The notes below the pieces were generated by a model. It had not been told where the DNA came from. It did not search any database and saw nothing but the letters and a program-made list of their open reading frames with translations. Positions 26,338 through 35,608 of a DNA stretch of 64,000 nucleotides are shown here, piece by piece. The position numbers and the translations under genes were made by a program. Origin of the DNA: Microbacterium sp. MAH-37 (GTDB taxonomy: Bacteria > Actinomycetota > Actinomycetes > Actinomycetales > Microbacteriaceae); the NCBI RefSeq assembly GCF_009758255.1, contig NZ_WSEN01000003.1, forward strand, positions 62,001-126,000, written 5' to 3'. Position 1 is the stretch's first letter. Every line of letters starts with the position of its first letter.

Positions 26338-28001
26338 ACGCCGAGCTGCTGGCCACGGCCCGCGCCTGGCTTCGGCAGGACCCGGACTCCGAGACGCGCG
26401 ACGAGCTCGCCGGCGTGATCACGCGCGCCGCCTCCGGCGACGCCGCCGCGATCGCGGACCTCTCGGACCGGTTCGCCGGCCGGCTCGCCTTCGGCACCGC
26501 CGGTCTGCGCGGCGCCCTCGGCGCCGGCAGCAACCGGATGAATCGGGTGCTGGTCTCGCAGGCGGCGGCCGGCTTCGCCGCCTACCTGAAGAACCGCTCG
26601 GCCGGCACACCCACCGTGGTGATCGGCTACGACGGCCGCCGCAACTCGCGCCGGTTCGCTCTCGACTCCGCCGAGCTGTTCGCGGGCGCCGGCTTGCGTG
26701 CGATCCTGCTCCCCCGCCTGCTGCCGACCCCGGTGCTCGCCTTCGCGGTGCGGCACCTGGGCGCGGATGCCGGGGTGATGGTCACCGCCAGCCACAACCC
26801 GCCGAACGACAACGGCTACAAGGTGTACCTCGGAGGCGCCGACCACGGATCGCAGATCGTCGCACCCGCCGACGCCGAGATCGCCGCCGAGATCCAGCGG
26901 GTGGCGGATGCCGGTGACGTCACCGCGCTGCCGCGCTCGGACGCCTACGAGACCGCGGGCGAGGACCTGGTCGAGGCCTACGTCGTCGCCACCGCCGCCG
27001 TCGCCCCCGCGCCGCTGGGCGTACAGGAGATGCGCTGGGTGTACACGGCGATGCACGGCGTGGGCTGGGAGACCTTCTCACGCGTGGTGAAGAAGGCCGG
27101 CTACCCGGCACCTCGCGTCGTCGACGAGCAGCGCGAGCCCGATCCCACGTTCCGCACGGTGTCGTTCCCGAATCCCGAGGAGCCAGGCGCCATGGACCTC
27201 GCGTTCGAGCGCGCCCGCGCCGCGGATGCAGAGTTCGTCATCGCGAACGACCCTGATGCGGATCGCCTCGCGGTCGCGATCCCGGACGCCTCGGCCGAGG
27301 GCGGCTGGCGCCGCCTGACGGGCAACGAGGTCGGACTGCTGCTGGGTCTGCGCGCCGCGAAGGCCGCTCAGGGCACGGCGGGGGCGTCGCTGGCGTGCTC
27401 GCTGGTCTCCTCCCCCGGTCTCGGCGCGATCGCCGCAGCCCACGGCCTGGACTTCCACGAGACCCTGACCGGGTTCAAGTGGATCTCCCGCGCCCCTGGC
27501 ATCGCCTTCGGTTTCGAGGAGGCGCTGGGCTACCTGGTGAACCCCGACACCGTGCGCGACAAGGACGGGATCTCCGCCGCCGTCGCGCTGCTGGGTCTCG
27601 CCGCCGACGCCCGCGTGCGCGGCACGACGATCGCCGGACTCCTGGACGAGCTCGCCGAGCAGATCGGCTGGTTCGCGAGCGGTCAGGTGTCGATCCGTGT
27701 GGACGACCTCTCCGTGATCGCGGGGCTCATGGCCTCGCTGCGGCGGACGCCGCCCGCAGCGTTCGGGCAGCGGTCCGTGGCGTCCGCCGAGGACCTCGCC
27801 GCCGGGGCATCCGGCATGCCCGCGGGTGACGTGCTGCGCTACCGCCTCGCCGACGGGTCGCGCGTGATCGTGCGCCCCAGTGGCACCGAGCCGAAGCTCA
27901 AGGTGTACATCGATGCCAGGGCCGTCGACGCGGCTGCCGCACGCGCCGCCGTCGCCGAGCTCGAAGCCGCCGTCCGTGCCCTGCTGGAGGAGCGCTCGTA
28001 G
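26334..28001 (+). CDS. pmmB: phosphoglucomutase/phosphopentomutase-type phospho-sugar mutase
   Basis: A 555-residue alpha-D-phosphohexomutase family member: the phosphoserine loop VMVTASHNPPNDNGYKVY, metal loop IANDPDADRLAVA, sugar loop GFEEALGYLV, and C-terminal IVRPSGTEPKLKVYID. The length and these loops are of the PGM2 type, which includes phosphopentomutases. Its translational coupling to punA favours conversion of ribose-1-P. Glucose-1-P or mannose-6-P cannot be excluded. Start GTG 26334. Confidence 0.9.
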   Translation: MNAELLATARAWLRQDPDSETRDELAGVITRAASGDAAAIADLSDRFAGRLAFGTAGLRGALGAGSNRMNRVLVSQAAAGFAAYLKNRSAGTPTVVIGYDGRRNSRRFALDSAELFAGAGLRAILLPRLLPTPVLAFAVRHLGADAGVMVTASHNPPNDNGYKVYLGGADHGSQIVAPADAEIAAEIQRVADAGDVTALPRSDAYETAGEDLVEAYVVATAAVAPAPLGVQEMRWVYTAMHGVGWETFSRVVKKAGYPAPRVVDEQREPDPTFRTVSFPNPEEPGAMDLAFERARAADAEFVIANDPDADRLAVAIPDASAEGGWRRLTGNEVGLLLGLRAAKAAQGTAGASLACSLVSSPGLGAIAAAHGLDFHETLTGFKWISRAPGIAFGFEEALGYLVNPDTVRDKDGISAAVALLGLAADARVRGTTIAGLLDELAEQIGWFASGQVSIRVDDLSVIAGLMASLRRTPPAAFGQRSVASAEDLAAGASGMPAGDVLRYRLADGSRVIVRPSGTEPKLKVYIDARAVDAAAARAAVAELEAAVRALLEERS

Positions 28002-28723
28002 TGCTGCTCGCCCTGACCGCGGCGGTCACCGTGATCGCCGCGGTCATCCAGCGTGTCACGGGGCTCGCCTTCGTGCTCGTGCTGATCGGCCCGGTCGTCC
28101 TTGTCTACGGTCCCGTCGAGGGCGTGACTATCGCCGTGCTGCTCGCCGTGATCGCTTCGCTCTTCGCGCTGCCCGGCGCCTGGCGCGACGTGGACTGGCC
28201 GCCCACCCGGTGGCTGCTCGGTGCCGGCGTCGTGGCGGCTCCTCTCGGCGCGCTGACCGCGCTGCTGCTGCCGGATGCCGCGCTGCTGCTGCTCATCGGT
28301 GCGATGGGGCTGCTCGCGCTCAGCGCCCAGCGGCTCGGCAGTGTCGCCAGGCGCCTCCGGGGGCGGGGCGGCGCGATCGGCGCCGGAGCCCTCGCCGGCT
28401 TCATGCACGCCTCGAGCGGCCTGTCCGGTCCCGCGCTCGCGTCCTACGCGCTGGGCGACGAGTGGCCGCAGCGACGGTTCGCCGCGAGCGCCCAGGTGAT
28501 CTTCCTGGGCTACGGGCTGGTGTCCGTGGCTCTCCGTGGCCTGCCCTCGTCCCCGCCCGCCGACCTCATCCTGCTGGGCGTGTGCACGGCGGCGGGAATG
28601 CTGCTGGGCGGGTGGCTCTCCCGGCGCATCCCCGTCGCGCTGGCGCGCCGCATCATGCTGCTGTGCGCGTGGGCGGGCACGGTCGTCGTGCTGATCCGCG
28701 GCGTCGTGGCAGTGTTCTCCTGA
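28001..28723 (+). CDS. TSUP-family (TauE/SafE) membrane exporter
   Basis: A 240-residue protein with about seven hydrophobic spans (LLALTAAVTVIAAVIQRVTG, TIAVLLAVIASLFALPG, and others) and GALAGFMHASSGLSGPALAS, typical of the TauE/SafE family of sulfite, sulfoacetate or other anion exporters. The GTG starts on the last base of the mutase stop, so it is cotranscribed with punA-pmmB although its substrate is not obviously related. Confidence 0.82.
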   Translation: MLLALTAAVTVIAAVIQRVTGLAFVLVLIGPVVLVYGPVEGVTIAVLLAVIASLFALPGAWRDVDWPPTRWLLGAGVVAAPLGALTALLLPDAALLLLIGAMGLLALSAQRLGSVARRLRGRGGAIGAGALAGFMHASSGLSGPALASYALGDEWPQRRFAASAQVIFLGYGLVSVALRGLPSSPPADLILLGVCTAAGMLLGGWLSRRIPVALARRIMLLCAWAGTVVVLIRGVVAVFS

Positions 28724-28768
28724 CCTGTTCCGAGTGCCACCGGTTTCGGAACCGGATTCCCGCCGGGT

Positions 28769-28774
28769 TAGGAT
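28769..28774 (+). promoter_or_regulatory. candidate -10 of the monooxygenase operon
   Basis: TAGGAT, 51 bases before the ATG at 28826, so this gene would have a leader, unlike the leaderless set. GGGAGAG lies just before the ATG. Confidence 0.4.
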
Positions 28775-28825
28775 CGCTGAGACCGGGGGGCGACAGAACG
28801 CAGCACGTCGTCGTGCGGGAGAGAA

Positions 28826-30109
28826 ATGAAGAGATACGCCGTCATCGGCGCCGGCCCCTCCGGACTCGCCGCAGCCAGAGCGCTGCAGGCACAGGGCATC
28901 GCCGTCGAGGGCTACGAGGCGTCGCACGACGTCGGCGGCCTGTGGGACATCAGCAACCCGCGCAGCACGATGTACGAGTCCGCGCATCTGATCTCGTCGC
29001 GCACCACGACCGAGTTCACCGAGTTCCCCATGGACTCCGACGTCGACTACCCCGGGCACCGGGTGCTCAAGGACTACTTCGGCGCGTACGCGGACGAGTT
29101 CGGCCTGCGCGAGCTGTTCCGGTTCGACACGAAGGTCGAACGTCTCGAGCCCGTCGCCGACAGCGGGTGGATGCTCTACGCCGCCGGGCTGGATCCCGTC
29201 CGCTATGACGGAGTCATCCTCGCCAACGGCACCCTCGCCGAACCGCAGATCCCGACGTTCCCCGGCGAGTTCGCCGGGGAGATCATGCACACCAGCGCCT
29301 ACAAGCGCGCGGCGCAGCTCGCCGGGAAGCGGGTGCTCATCATCGGCGCAGGCAACTCCGGATGCGACATCGCCGTGGATGCCGTGCACCATGCGGCATC
29401 CATCGACATGAGCGTGCGCCGGGGCTACTACTTCGTGCCGCGGTACCTGTTCGGCAGGCCCAGCGATCTGCTGAACCAGGGGCGTCCGCTGCCCGCCCGC
29501 ATCAAGCAGGCGATCGACACCCGGGTCCTGAAGGCCTTCACCGGCGATCCGGTGCACTTCGGGTTCCCGAAGCCGGACTACCGGATCTACGAATCGCACC
29601 CGATCGTGAACACGCTGATCCTGAACCACCTCGGGCAGGGCGACCTCCGCATCCGTCCGGGGATCGACCGCTTCGACGGTGACACCGTGCGCTTCGCCGA
29701 CGGCTCTTCCGGCGACTACGACCTGATCCTGCTCGCCACCGGGTACACGCTGGACTACCCCTTCGTCGACCGCGAGCACCTGCACTGGCAGGGTCCGGCG
29801 CCGGAGCTGTTCCTCAACGTCTTCCCTCCGTCGTTCAACGGGCTGTACGTGATGGGCATGATCGAGGCATCCGGCATCGGCTGGCAGGGCCGGTACGAGC
29901 AGGCTGAACTGGTCGCCGCCTACCTCGCCGCTGAGGAGCGCTCCCCCGAGCGCGCGCGACGGTTCCGCGAGCGCGTCACCGGATCGCCGTGGCCGGACCT
30001 CACCGGTGGGTACCGCTACCTCGGGCTCGACCGGATGGCGTACTACGTGAACAAGCACGCGTATCGCACCGCGGTGCGTAAGCAGAAGAGCACCCTGGAG
30101 AAGGCATGA
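28826..30109 (+). CDS. flavin-containing monooxygenase family
   Basis: A 427-residue FAD/NADPH enzyme. FAD loop YAVIGAGPSGLAAARALQAQ, then GLWD (the FMO family GGLW), NADPH loop VLIIGAGNSGCDIAVDAVH, and LLATGYTLDYPFVD near the end. FMOs oxygenate N, S or ketone carbon in soft substrates; here the substrate is unknown. It overlaps the transporter gene by ATGA (30106-30109) and opens a three-gene operon. Confidence 0.88.
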   Translation: MKRYAVIGAGPSGLAAARALQAQGIAVEGYEASHDVGGLWDISNPRSTMYESAHLISSRTTTEFTEFPMDSDVDYPGHRVLKDYFGAYADEFGLRELFRFDTKVERLEPVADSGWMLYAAGLDPVRYDGVILANGTLAEPQIPTFPGEFAGEIMHTSAYKRAAQLAGKRVLIIGAGNSGCDIAVDAVHHAASIDMSVRRGYYFVPRYLFGRPSDLLNQGRPLPARIKQAIDTRVLKAFTGDPVHFGFPKPDYRIYESHPIVNTLILNHLGQGDLRIRPGIDRFDGDTVRFADGSSGDYDLILLATGYTLDYPFVDREHLHWQGPAPELFLNVFPPSFNGLYVMGMIEASGIGWQGRYEQAELVAAYLAAEERSPERARRFRERVTGSPWPDLTGGYRYLGLDRMAYYVNKHAYRTAVRKQKSTLEKA

Positions 30110-31065
30110 ACATCGACGAGGTGGTCCTGAACTTCACTCCCGGCACCCTGATGATCCTCAACGTCGTGCTGGGGCTCATCATGTTCGGCATCGCGCTGGA
30201 CACCGCGCCGCGAGACTTCCGGGTCGTGGCGAAGCACCCGAAGCCGTTCGTGATCGCGATCCTCGCACAGCTGCTCCTGCTGCCGGTCGTGACATTCGTC
30301 CTGACCCTGGTGCTGCCGGTGACGCCGTCGATGGCGCTCGGCATGCTTCTGGTGGCATGCTGCCCTCCCGGGAACATCTCGCAGGTGCTGACGCACCGCT
30401 CCGGCGGCAACGTCGCGCTGTCTGTGTCGCTGACAGCGGTCGGCAACCTCATCTACATCGTCGCGATGCCGCTCAGCATCGCCTTCTGGGGCTCGCTGCA
30501 CCCGAAGGCGCGCACCCTGCTGCATGCGGTCGAGCTGAATCCGTGGCAGATGCTGATGGAGATCGTGCTGATCATCGGCCTGCCGTTCGTTGTCGGCCTG
30601 CTCCTGCGCGCCAAGGCGCCGCGCTTCGCCGCCAGGGTGCAGCCGTTCGTGCGCTGGTTCAGCCTGATCGCCCTGCTCGGCTTCATCGTCGGCGCACTGG
30701 TGGGCAACTGGGCCGTGTTCATCAGCGTGCTGGGCACGGTGCTGCTGGTCGTCGCCGCACACGACGCGGTGGCGCTCGGCCTCGGCTACGGCACCGCCGT
30801 ACTCGGTGGCCTCGGCACCCGCGAGCGCAAGGCGATGACCTTCGAGGTGGGCATCCGCAACGCCGGTCTGGGGCTCGGGCTGGTGTTCACGTTCTTCGGC
30901 GGGCTGGGTGGCATGGCGGTCGTCGCCGGCTGGTGGGGCGTGTGGGACATCATCGCCGGGCTGATCGTCGCCACGCTGTGGGCGGCGCACACCAGGCGCC
31001 GCACCGGGACCGCGACCGGTGACGCCTCTCGCCACGCCCTCACGGCGACGGGGGACCCCGCATGA
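30106..31065 (+). CDS. bile acid:sodium symporter (BASS) family transporter
   Basis: A 319-residue membrane protein with about nine to ten spans. LLVACCPPGNISQVLTHRSGG is the BASS family core motif, and FEVGIRNAGLGLGLVFTFF the second conserved region. The family carries bile acids, pantoate or other organic anions with sodium. The C-terminus ends in a polar tail overlapping the epimerase start (ATGA, 31062-31065). Confidence 0.88.
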   Translation: MNIDEVVLNFTPGTLMILNVVLGLIMFGIALDTAPRDFRVVAKHPKPFVIAILAQLLLLPVVTFVLTLVLPVTPSMALGMLLVACCPPGNISQVLTHRSGGNVALSVSLTAVGNLIYIVAMPLSIAFWGSLHPKARTLLHAVELNPWQMLMEIVLIIGLPFVVGLLLRAKAPRFAARVQPFVRWFSLIALLGFIVGALVGNWAVFISVLGTVLLVVAAHDAVALGLGYGTAVLGGLGTRERKAMTFEVGIRNAGLGLGLVFTFFGGLGGMAVVAGWWGVWDIIAGLIVATLWAAHTRRRTGTATGDASRHALTATGDPA

Positions 31066-32009
31066 CCCGCGTTCTCGTCACCGGCGGCGCCGGCTTCCTC
31101 GGCTCCCACGTCACCCGTCTGCTCGCCGCGCACCCTGACGTGGAGCTCGTCGTCAGCGGCGACCTGCGCACGTCGGAGGTACCCGGCGTCGAGTCGGAGC
31201 CGTTCGACGTGACGGATCCGTCCTCGCTGGCCCCCGCTCTGCGCAGGCACGCGATCGACACCGTCGTGCATCTGGCGGCGATCGTGAATCCCGGTCGCGA
31301 CGTCGCCCTGGAGTACCGGGTCGATGTGGACGGCTCGGCGAACGTGCTGGCAGCCTGCGTCGAGGCCGGCGTACGCCGCCTGGTCGTCTCGTCGTCCGGC
31401 GCAGCCTATGGTTATCACGCTGACAACCCTGAGTGGATCAGCGAGGATCAGCAACTGCGCGGCAACGACGCGTTCCCGTACTCACGGCACAAGCGCCTGG
31501 TCGAGGAGATGCTGGCGGATGCCCGCACCGCGCATCCGCAGCTCGAACAGGTGATCTTCCGGATCGGCACCATCCTCGGGCCGACCGTGCGCAACCAGAT
31601 CACCGCGCTCTGGGACGGCGACCGCCTGCTGCGCATCGCCGGTTCCGACTCGCCCTTCGTGTTCGTCTGGGTCGACGACGTGGCGGGTGCGATGGTGCGG
31701 GCGGCGACCGGCGGCCCCGCCGGTGTCTACAACGTCGCGGGCGACGGCCGGATGACCGTGCCCGAGATCGCGGCCAGGCTCGGCAAGGGGATGCTCACGA
31801 TCCCGGCGTGGGCGCTGTCGGCCGGACTGCGGATCGGACGGATGCTGCGCCTGACCGAGCACGGCCCGGAGAAGGTCCCGTTCCTGCGCTGGCGTCCGGT
31901 GCTCGCGAACGAGCGGCTGAAGCGCGACTTCGGATACACCCCCACGCTGAGCACGCGCGAGGCGTTCGAGGAGTACCTGCGCACGCATCCGGGCGTCGCG
32001 CGACGATAG
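31062..32009 (+). CDS. NAD-dependent epimerase/dehydratase (extended SDR)
   Basis: A 315-residue oxidoreductase with VTGGAGFLGSHVTRLLA (NAD), VVSSSGAAYGYHADN, and the catalytic pair in FPYSRHKRLVEEM (YxxxK becomes YSRHK). It ends with the C-terminal substrate domain. The family includes sugar epimerases and 3-beta-hydroxysteroid dehydrogenases. With an FMO and a BASS transporter it could act on an imported alcohol, terpenoid or steroid-like compound. This is inference from context. Confidence 0.88.
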   Translation: MTRVLVTGGAGFLGSHVTRLLAAHPDVELVVSGDLRTSEVPGVESEPFDVTDPSSLAPALRRHAIDTVVHLAAIVNPGRDVALEYRVDVDGSANVLAACVEAGVRRLVVSSSGAAYGYHADNPEWISEDQQLRGNDAFPYSRHKRLVEEMLADARTAHPQLEQVIFRIGTILGPTVRNQITALWDGDRLLRIAGSDSPFVFVWVDDVAGAMVRAATGGPAGVYNVAGDGRMTVPEIAARLGKGMLTIPAWALSAGLRIGRMLRLTEHGPEKVPFLRWRPVLANERLKRDFGYTPTLSTREAFEEYLRTHPGVARR

Positions 32010-32018
32010 CCTGGAACC
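32007..32018 (+). promoter_or_regulatory. leaderless -10 of the hydrolase gene
   Basis: TAGCCT (32007-32012), 6 bases, then ATG at 32019. It overlaps the epimerase stop codon (TAG at 32007). Confidence 0.6.
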
Positions 32019-32768
32019 ATGCCTGAGAAGCGCGGAAGGCGGGTCCTCCGCTGGGTGCTGTGGAGCCTGCTCGCACTCCTCGTCCTGATCGTCGGCGGGA
32101 CTCTGATCTGGAGTCAGGTCGGTGTGATGGCCGCCGAGCCGGGACCGCTCGCGGAAGCCGAGCAGAACCCCGGTCTGACGATTGACGACGCCGCCCCCGA
32201 GGGCATCGTGCTCTCCCCCGCGGACGGCGGCTCGGACGTGGGCCTCGTGTTCATCCCCGGCGCGAAGGTGCAACCGGAGGCGTACATCGCGAAACTGCAG
32301 GACCTCGCCGCAGAGGACGGCATCACCGTCGTGATCACCCGTCCCTGGTTGAACCTGGCGTTCTTCGACCTGCGCGGAATGGATGCCTTCACATCCGCCG
32401 CGCCCGACGTGGACGCGTGGATGGTCGGCGGGCATTCGCTCGGCGGAGTGCGCTCGTGCCAGCTGGCGGAGGATGCCGACGCGCTGGTGCTGTTCGCCTC
32501 GTACTGCGCGAACGAACTTGCGGAGTCCGGCCTGCCGGTGCTGAGCCTGTCCGGCAGTGAGGACGGCCTCTCCACGCCGCAGAAGATCGCGGATGCCCGG
32601 GACCTGCTGCCCTCCGACGCGGAGATGGTGGAGATCCCCGGTGCCTCGCACGCGTCGTTCGGTGACTACGGTCCGCAGGCCGGCGACGGCACCCCGACGA
32701 TCTCGGACGAGGACATGCGCGCGCAGCTGACCGAGCACATCGGGTCGTTCGTCGACGCCCTGCGCTGA
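32019..32768 (+). CDS. alpha/beta-hydrolase, N-terminally membrane-anchored
   Basis: A 249-residue protein. A basic start and one transmembrane segment (VLWSLLALLVLIVGGTLIW) anchor it with the domain outside. The nucleophile elbow is GGHSLGGVR, a His is in the late GASHASFGDYG, and an Asp candidate in SGSEDGLSTP. It is a lipase/esterase-like member of unknown substrate. It starts 10 bases after the epimerase stop but has its own hexamer, so it need not depend on that operon. Confidence 0.85.
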   Translation: MPEKRGRRVLRWVLWSLLALLVLIVGGTLIWSQVGVMAAEPGPLAEAEQNPGLTIDDAAPEGIVLSPADGGSDVGLVFIPGAKVQPEAYIAKLQDLAAEDGITVVITRPWLNLAFFDLRGMDAFTSAAPDVDAWMVGGHSLGGVRSCQLAEDADALVLFASYCANELAESGLPVLSLSGSEDGLSTPQKIADARDLLPSDAEMVEIPGASHASFGDYGPQAGDGTPTISDEDMRAQLTEHIGSFVDALR

Positions 32769-32790
32769 GCGGCGCTCACGCCGTTCGTGT

Positions 32791-33648
32791 TCAGCCGAGC
32801 ACGTCGTCCAGCAGCGGATGCAGGTGACGAGTGCCCAGCACCGATGATGCGGAGCGTGCGCCCGCAGCCAGGGCTTCAGGGAGCACCGCGCCGTCAAGAT
32901 GCGCGTGCAGCACGCCTGCGAGGAACGCGTCGCCGGCGCCGTTGGTGTCGAGCACCTCGACGGGCACAGCGGCGACCCGGTGCACGTCACCGGCGACATC
33001 CACCGCGACCGCACCCTCGGCGCCGAGCGTGCAGACGGCGAACGACGCACCCGCGTCGACACGCGAGCGCAGAAAGGCGACCGGGTCCGCCAGCCGGTCG
33101 GCGTTGCAGAACACCGCATCCGCCGTCGCCAGGAACGGCCGGTGGAACTCCGCCTCGCCGTCGTAGTCGTGCACGTCCACCCAGATCGGCCTGCCGGAGC
33201 GCTGCGCGGCGGGAAGCGCGGCGAGGCCCTCGGCCGAGAGATCCACCACGAGTACCTCGGCACCGTCGAAGAACTCGTCGAGAGCCGCAGGATCCGCCTC
33301 GGCGAGGGCCTCCGGACTGGCGAGGTACAGCGAGACCCGTTCCCCCTCCAGAGTCATCAGGTTGAGGTGGCGCTCCGAACGGTCAGCGACCACGAGGTCG
33401 GAGGGGTCGATGCCGACGCCCGTGAGCGCCATGCGGATCCGTTCCCCCTCGGCGTCATCCCCGACGCCCGCACGCAGCCGCACCCGGTCGCCCAGCGCCG
33501 CCAGCGCGAGCGCCTTGCCCGCGCTGGTGCCGCCAAGGGTCTGCCAGTCGTCCTGCGCGTACTGCATGTGCGGCACGGGAGCCGGCAGCTCATCGAGCAG
33601 CACGAGGGTGTTCCAGGAGACGGCGCCGACGACGGAGATGTGATGCAT
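32791..33648 (-). CDS. PfkB-family carbohydrate kinase
   Basis: A 285-residue kinase. GGTSAGKALALAALG (sugar/phosphate region) and VLDTNGAGDAFLAGVL near the C-terminus (DTxGAGD, catalytic Asp) define the family, which includes ribokinase, fructokinase and adenosine kinase. The substrate is not evident. The ATG at 33648 has GAGGG and also CAGAAT 6 bases upstream. It is convergent with the hydrolase and divergent from the phosphoesterase. Confidence 0.87.
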   Translation of the reverse strand: MHHISVVGAVSWNTLVLLDELPAPVPHMQYAQDDWQTLGGTSAGKALALAALGDRVRLRAGVGDDAEGERIRMALTGVGIDPSDLVVADRSERHLNLMTLEGERVSLYLASPEALAEADPAALDEFFDGAEVLVVDLSAEGLAALPAAQRSGRPIWVDVHDYDGEAEFHRPFLATADAVFCNADRLADPVAFLRSRVDAGASFAVCTLGAEGAVAVDVAGDVHRVAAVPVEVLDTNGAGDAFLAGVLHAHLDGAVLPEALAAGARSASSVLGTRHLHPLLDDVLG

Positions 33649-33660
33649 CCCTCGATTCTG
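33649..33660 (-). promoter_or_regulatory. candidate -10 of the PfkB kinase gene
   Basis: Minus-strand CAGAAT (33660-33655), 6 bases, then ATG at 33648. A GAGGG is also present, so leaderless initiation is not required. Confidence 0.4.
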
Positions 33661-33698
33661 GCGTATCCGCGCAGCGCACCCGTCACTGACGTGCCGTC

Positions 33699-33774
33699 GT
33701 TCACCTTGTCTTCACAACTCCACGCCCGCAATCGCGCCAGGCCGCACGACTTGTTCTCCTGGTGTTCTCTTCTT
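33699..33774 (+). promoter_or_regulatory. PHO-box-like direct repeats upstream of the phosphoesterase
   Basis: GTTCACCTTGT (33699-33709) is followed without gap by CTTCACAACTC (33710-33720): two 11-base units of the Streptomyces PhoP pattern. A second pair, GTTCTCCTGGT (33753-33763) and GTTCTCTTCTT (33764-33774), has the same 11-base period. TAGTGT at 33802-33807 could be the -10, placing the second pair just above the -35. Confidence 0.55.
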
Positions 33775-33859
33775 CGTCCCTGCTCGGTCCCGTCGGATGC
33801 CTAGTGTGCCTATCACGCCTGGTATCGGGCTACATAGATAGACAACTTGGAGAGAAGTG

Positions 33860-35530
33860 ATGAAGCGAAAGATCGCCGGGGCGTGCGCCCTGGCCGCCGT
33901 CGCCACGGCCGTGGCTCTGCCCGGCGCCGCCGGTGCGAGCGTCACCGGCGCCGAAGACCTGCCGGCTCCCGTGTTCAGCCAGCAGGGCGGCCGGTTCACC
34001 GGACCCACCACCGTCGAACTCACCGCCCCGGCCGGAACGCAGATCCGCTACACGCTCGATGGCTCGGCACCCACCCGCCAGAGCCCGCTGTACAGGGCGC
34101 CGATCGTCATCGACGAGACGACCGACCTCGCCGCCGTCACGCTCCGTGGCAACCGCGTCTCGCCCGCTGAGATCGAGGGATACATCGTCAAGAGCGAGGA
34201 GAAGCCGCTGCTGTCGTTCTTCGTTATGAGCGACGTGCACACCTCGTCGCTCAGCGACAAGAACCGTGGAATCTGGGCGAGCCACTTCGACACGCTCGCG
34301 GCGATCGACCCCGATCCCGACCTGATCATCTCCAACGGCGACCAGATCAACGACAACTACGGCAACACGGCACCCGACCACCTGGTCGTGAAGACGATCT
34401 TCGACGAGAACATGACCCGTCTCGGCATCGAAGACACCCCGGTGCTCATGTCGCACGGCAACCACGACGTGGGTAACGCCGATATGGCACGGTACTACGG
34501 CGACTGGTTCCCCAACTCCGCCGGCGGGTACTACGAGCGCACCATCGGCGACCACACCTTCCTCGTGATCGACACCGAGCGGTATTCGGGTGCACAGCGC
34601 GAGTGGCTGCGCACCCGCCTCTCAGAGTTGTCGGCTCGCCCGGACGCGCTGACCGAGCCGGTCTTCGTGATCGGGCACCGTCCCACCGCGAGCACCGTCC
34701 ACGACGGCGCCCAGGCGTCGAACCCCACGCTCACCGCCGACCTCGCAGGGCACCCGCAGGTCGTGTACTTCTCGGGACACTCGCACCTGAATCTGAACGA
34801 CGAGCGCTCGATCTGGCAGGGCGCGTTCACCGCGGTCAACGACGGCTCGATGTCGTACACCGAGACCCCGCACGACGCCTATCAGATCTACGGCGACGCG
34901 CTGTGGGACGAGTACACCATTCCCACGGCGCAGGCACTGCACGTCGAGGTCTACGGCGACCGCACCGAGATCGAGCGGATCGACTTCGCCGCCGAGAACG
35001 AGCGCACGTACACGAACGGGAAGTGGGGAACGTACCAGTCCGCGTTCCCGTTCGTCAGCGCCGGCACGCTCGCCGGCCCCACATGGACGGTGCGCCTCGA
35101 GGGCGACACCGCGGACGAAGTGCGTGCGAACTTCGACTACACCTCCGATGCCCGCGACGCCGTGGCGCCGGTACTCACCCGGAAGCCGAAGCACATGGTC
35201 GACACGGGCGGCCGCGACGTGCTGCGCGTCACCGCGGCGACTGACGACGAGTCGGTCTACGGCTACGACGTGCGCGTGCGCGACGCCGCCACCGGTGCGG
35301 CGGCCCTGCCGATCCGCGCCGGCGCCAAGGTGCTCGCCGACTTCCAGATGGCGCCGCGCCCGAGCGTCCTCGACATCCCGCTCGCGATCCGCAACGGGCG
35401 GCAGGCGGATGCCCCGCTCCTGACGCTCACGAAGGGCACCGAGTACATCGCGGACGTGACGGCGGTCGACATGTACGGCAACCGATCGGAGACGAAGACG
35501 GTCAGGTTCGTCGCCGGTCAGGACGACTGA
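33860..35530 (+). CDS. secreted metallophosphoesterase with N-terminal chitobiase-type domain
   Basis: A 556-residue exported protein. A signal peptide of about 26 residues (to AGAS) precedes a CHB_HEX-like domain (TAPAGTQIRYTLDGSAPTRQ). The calcineurin-like domain shows VMSDVHTSS, ISNGDQIND, MSHGNHDVGN, IGHRP and FSGHSHLN, a complete two-metal set. A beta-rich C-terminus follows, perhaps binding the wall. GGAG lies 7 bases before the ATG at 33860, which is better than the GTG at 33857. Tandem PHO-like boxes upstream suggest phosphate-starvation control. The substrate is unknown. Confidence 0.9.
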   Translation: MKRKIAGACALAAVATAVALPGAAGASVTGAEDLPAPVFSQQGGRFTGPTTVELTAPAGTQIRYTLDGSAPTRQSPLYRAPIVIDETTDLAAVTLRGNRVSPAEIEGYIVKSEEKPLLSFFVMSDVHTSSLSDKNRGIWASHFDTLAAIDPDPDLIISNGDQINDNYGNTAPDHLVVKTIFDENMTRLGIEDTPVLMSHGNHDVGNADMARYYGDWFPNSAGGYYERTIGDHTFLVIDTERYSGAQREWLRTRLSELSARPDALTEPVFVIGHRPTASTVHDGAQASNPTLTADLAGHPQVVYFSGHSHLNLNDERSIWQGAFTAVNDGSMSYTETPHDAYQIYGDALWDEYTIPTAQALHVEVYGDRTEIERIDFAAENERTYTNGKWGTYQSAFPFVSAGTLAGPTWTVRLEGDTADEVRANFDYTSDARDAVAPVLTRKPKHMVDTGGRDVLRVTAATDDESVYGYDVRVRDAATGAAALPIRAGAKVLADFQMAPRPSVLDIPLAIRNGRQADAPLLTLTKGTEYIADVTAVDMYGNRSETKTVRFVAGQDD

Positions 35531-35544
35531 CCGCTTCCACAGCG

Positions 35545-35580
35545 CACGGCCCCGGTGACCGGAAGGTCACCGGGGCCGTG
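35545..35580. terminator. bidirectional terminator between the phosphoesterase and add
   Basis: A 16-bp perfect stem (CACGGCCCCGGTGACC and complement) with loop GGAA (35561-35564). It sits between convergent genes. Confidence 0.9.
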
Positions 35581-35608
35581 CGCGACCTGGTGGAGGTGGT
35601 TTTCGCTC

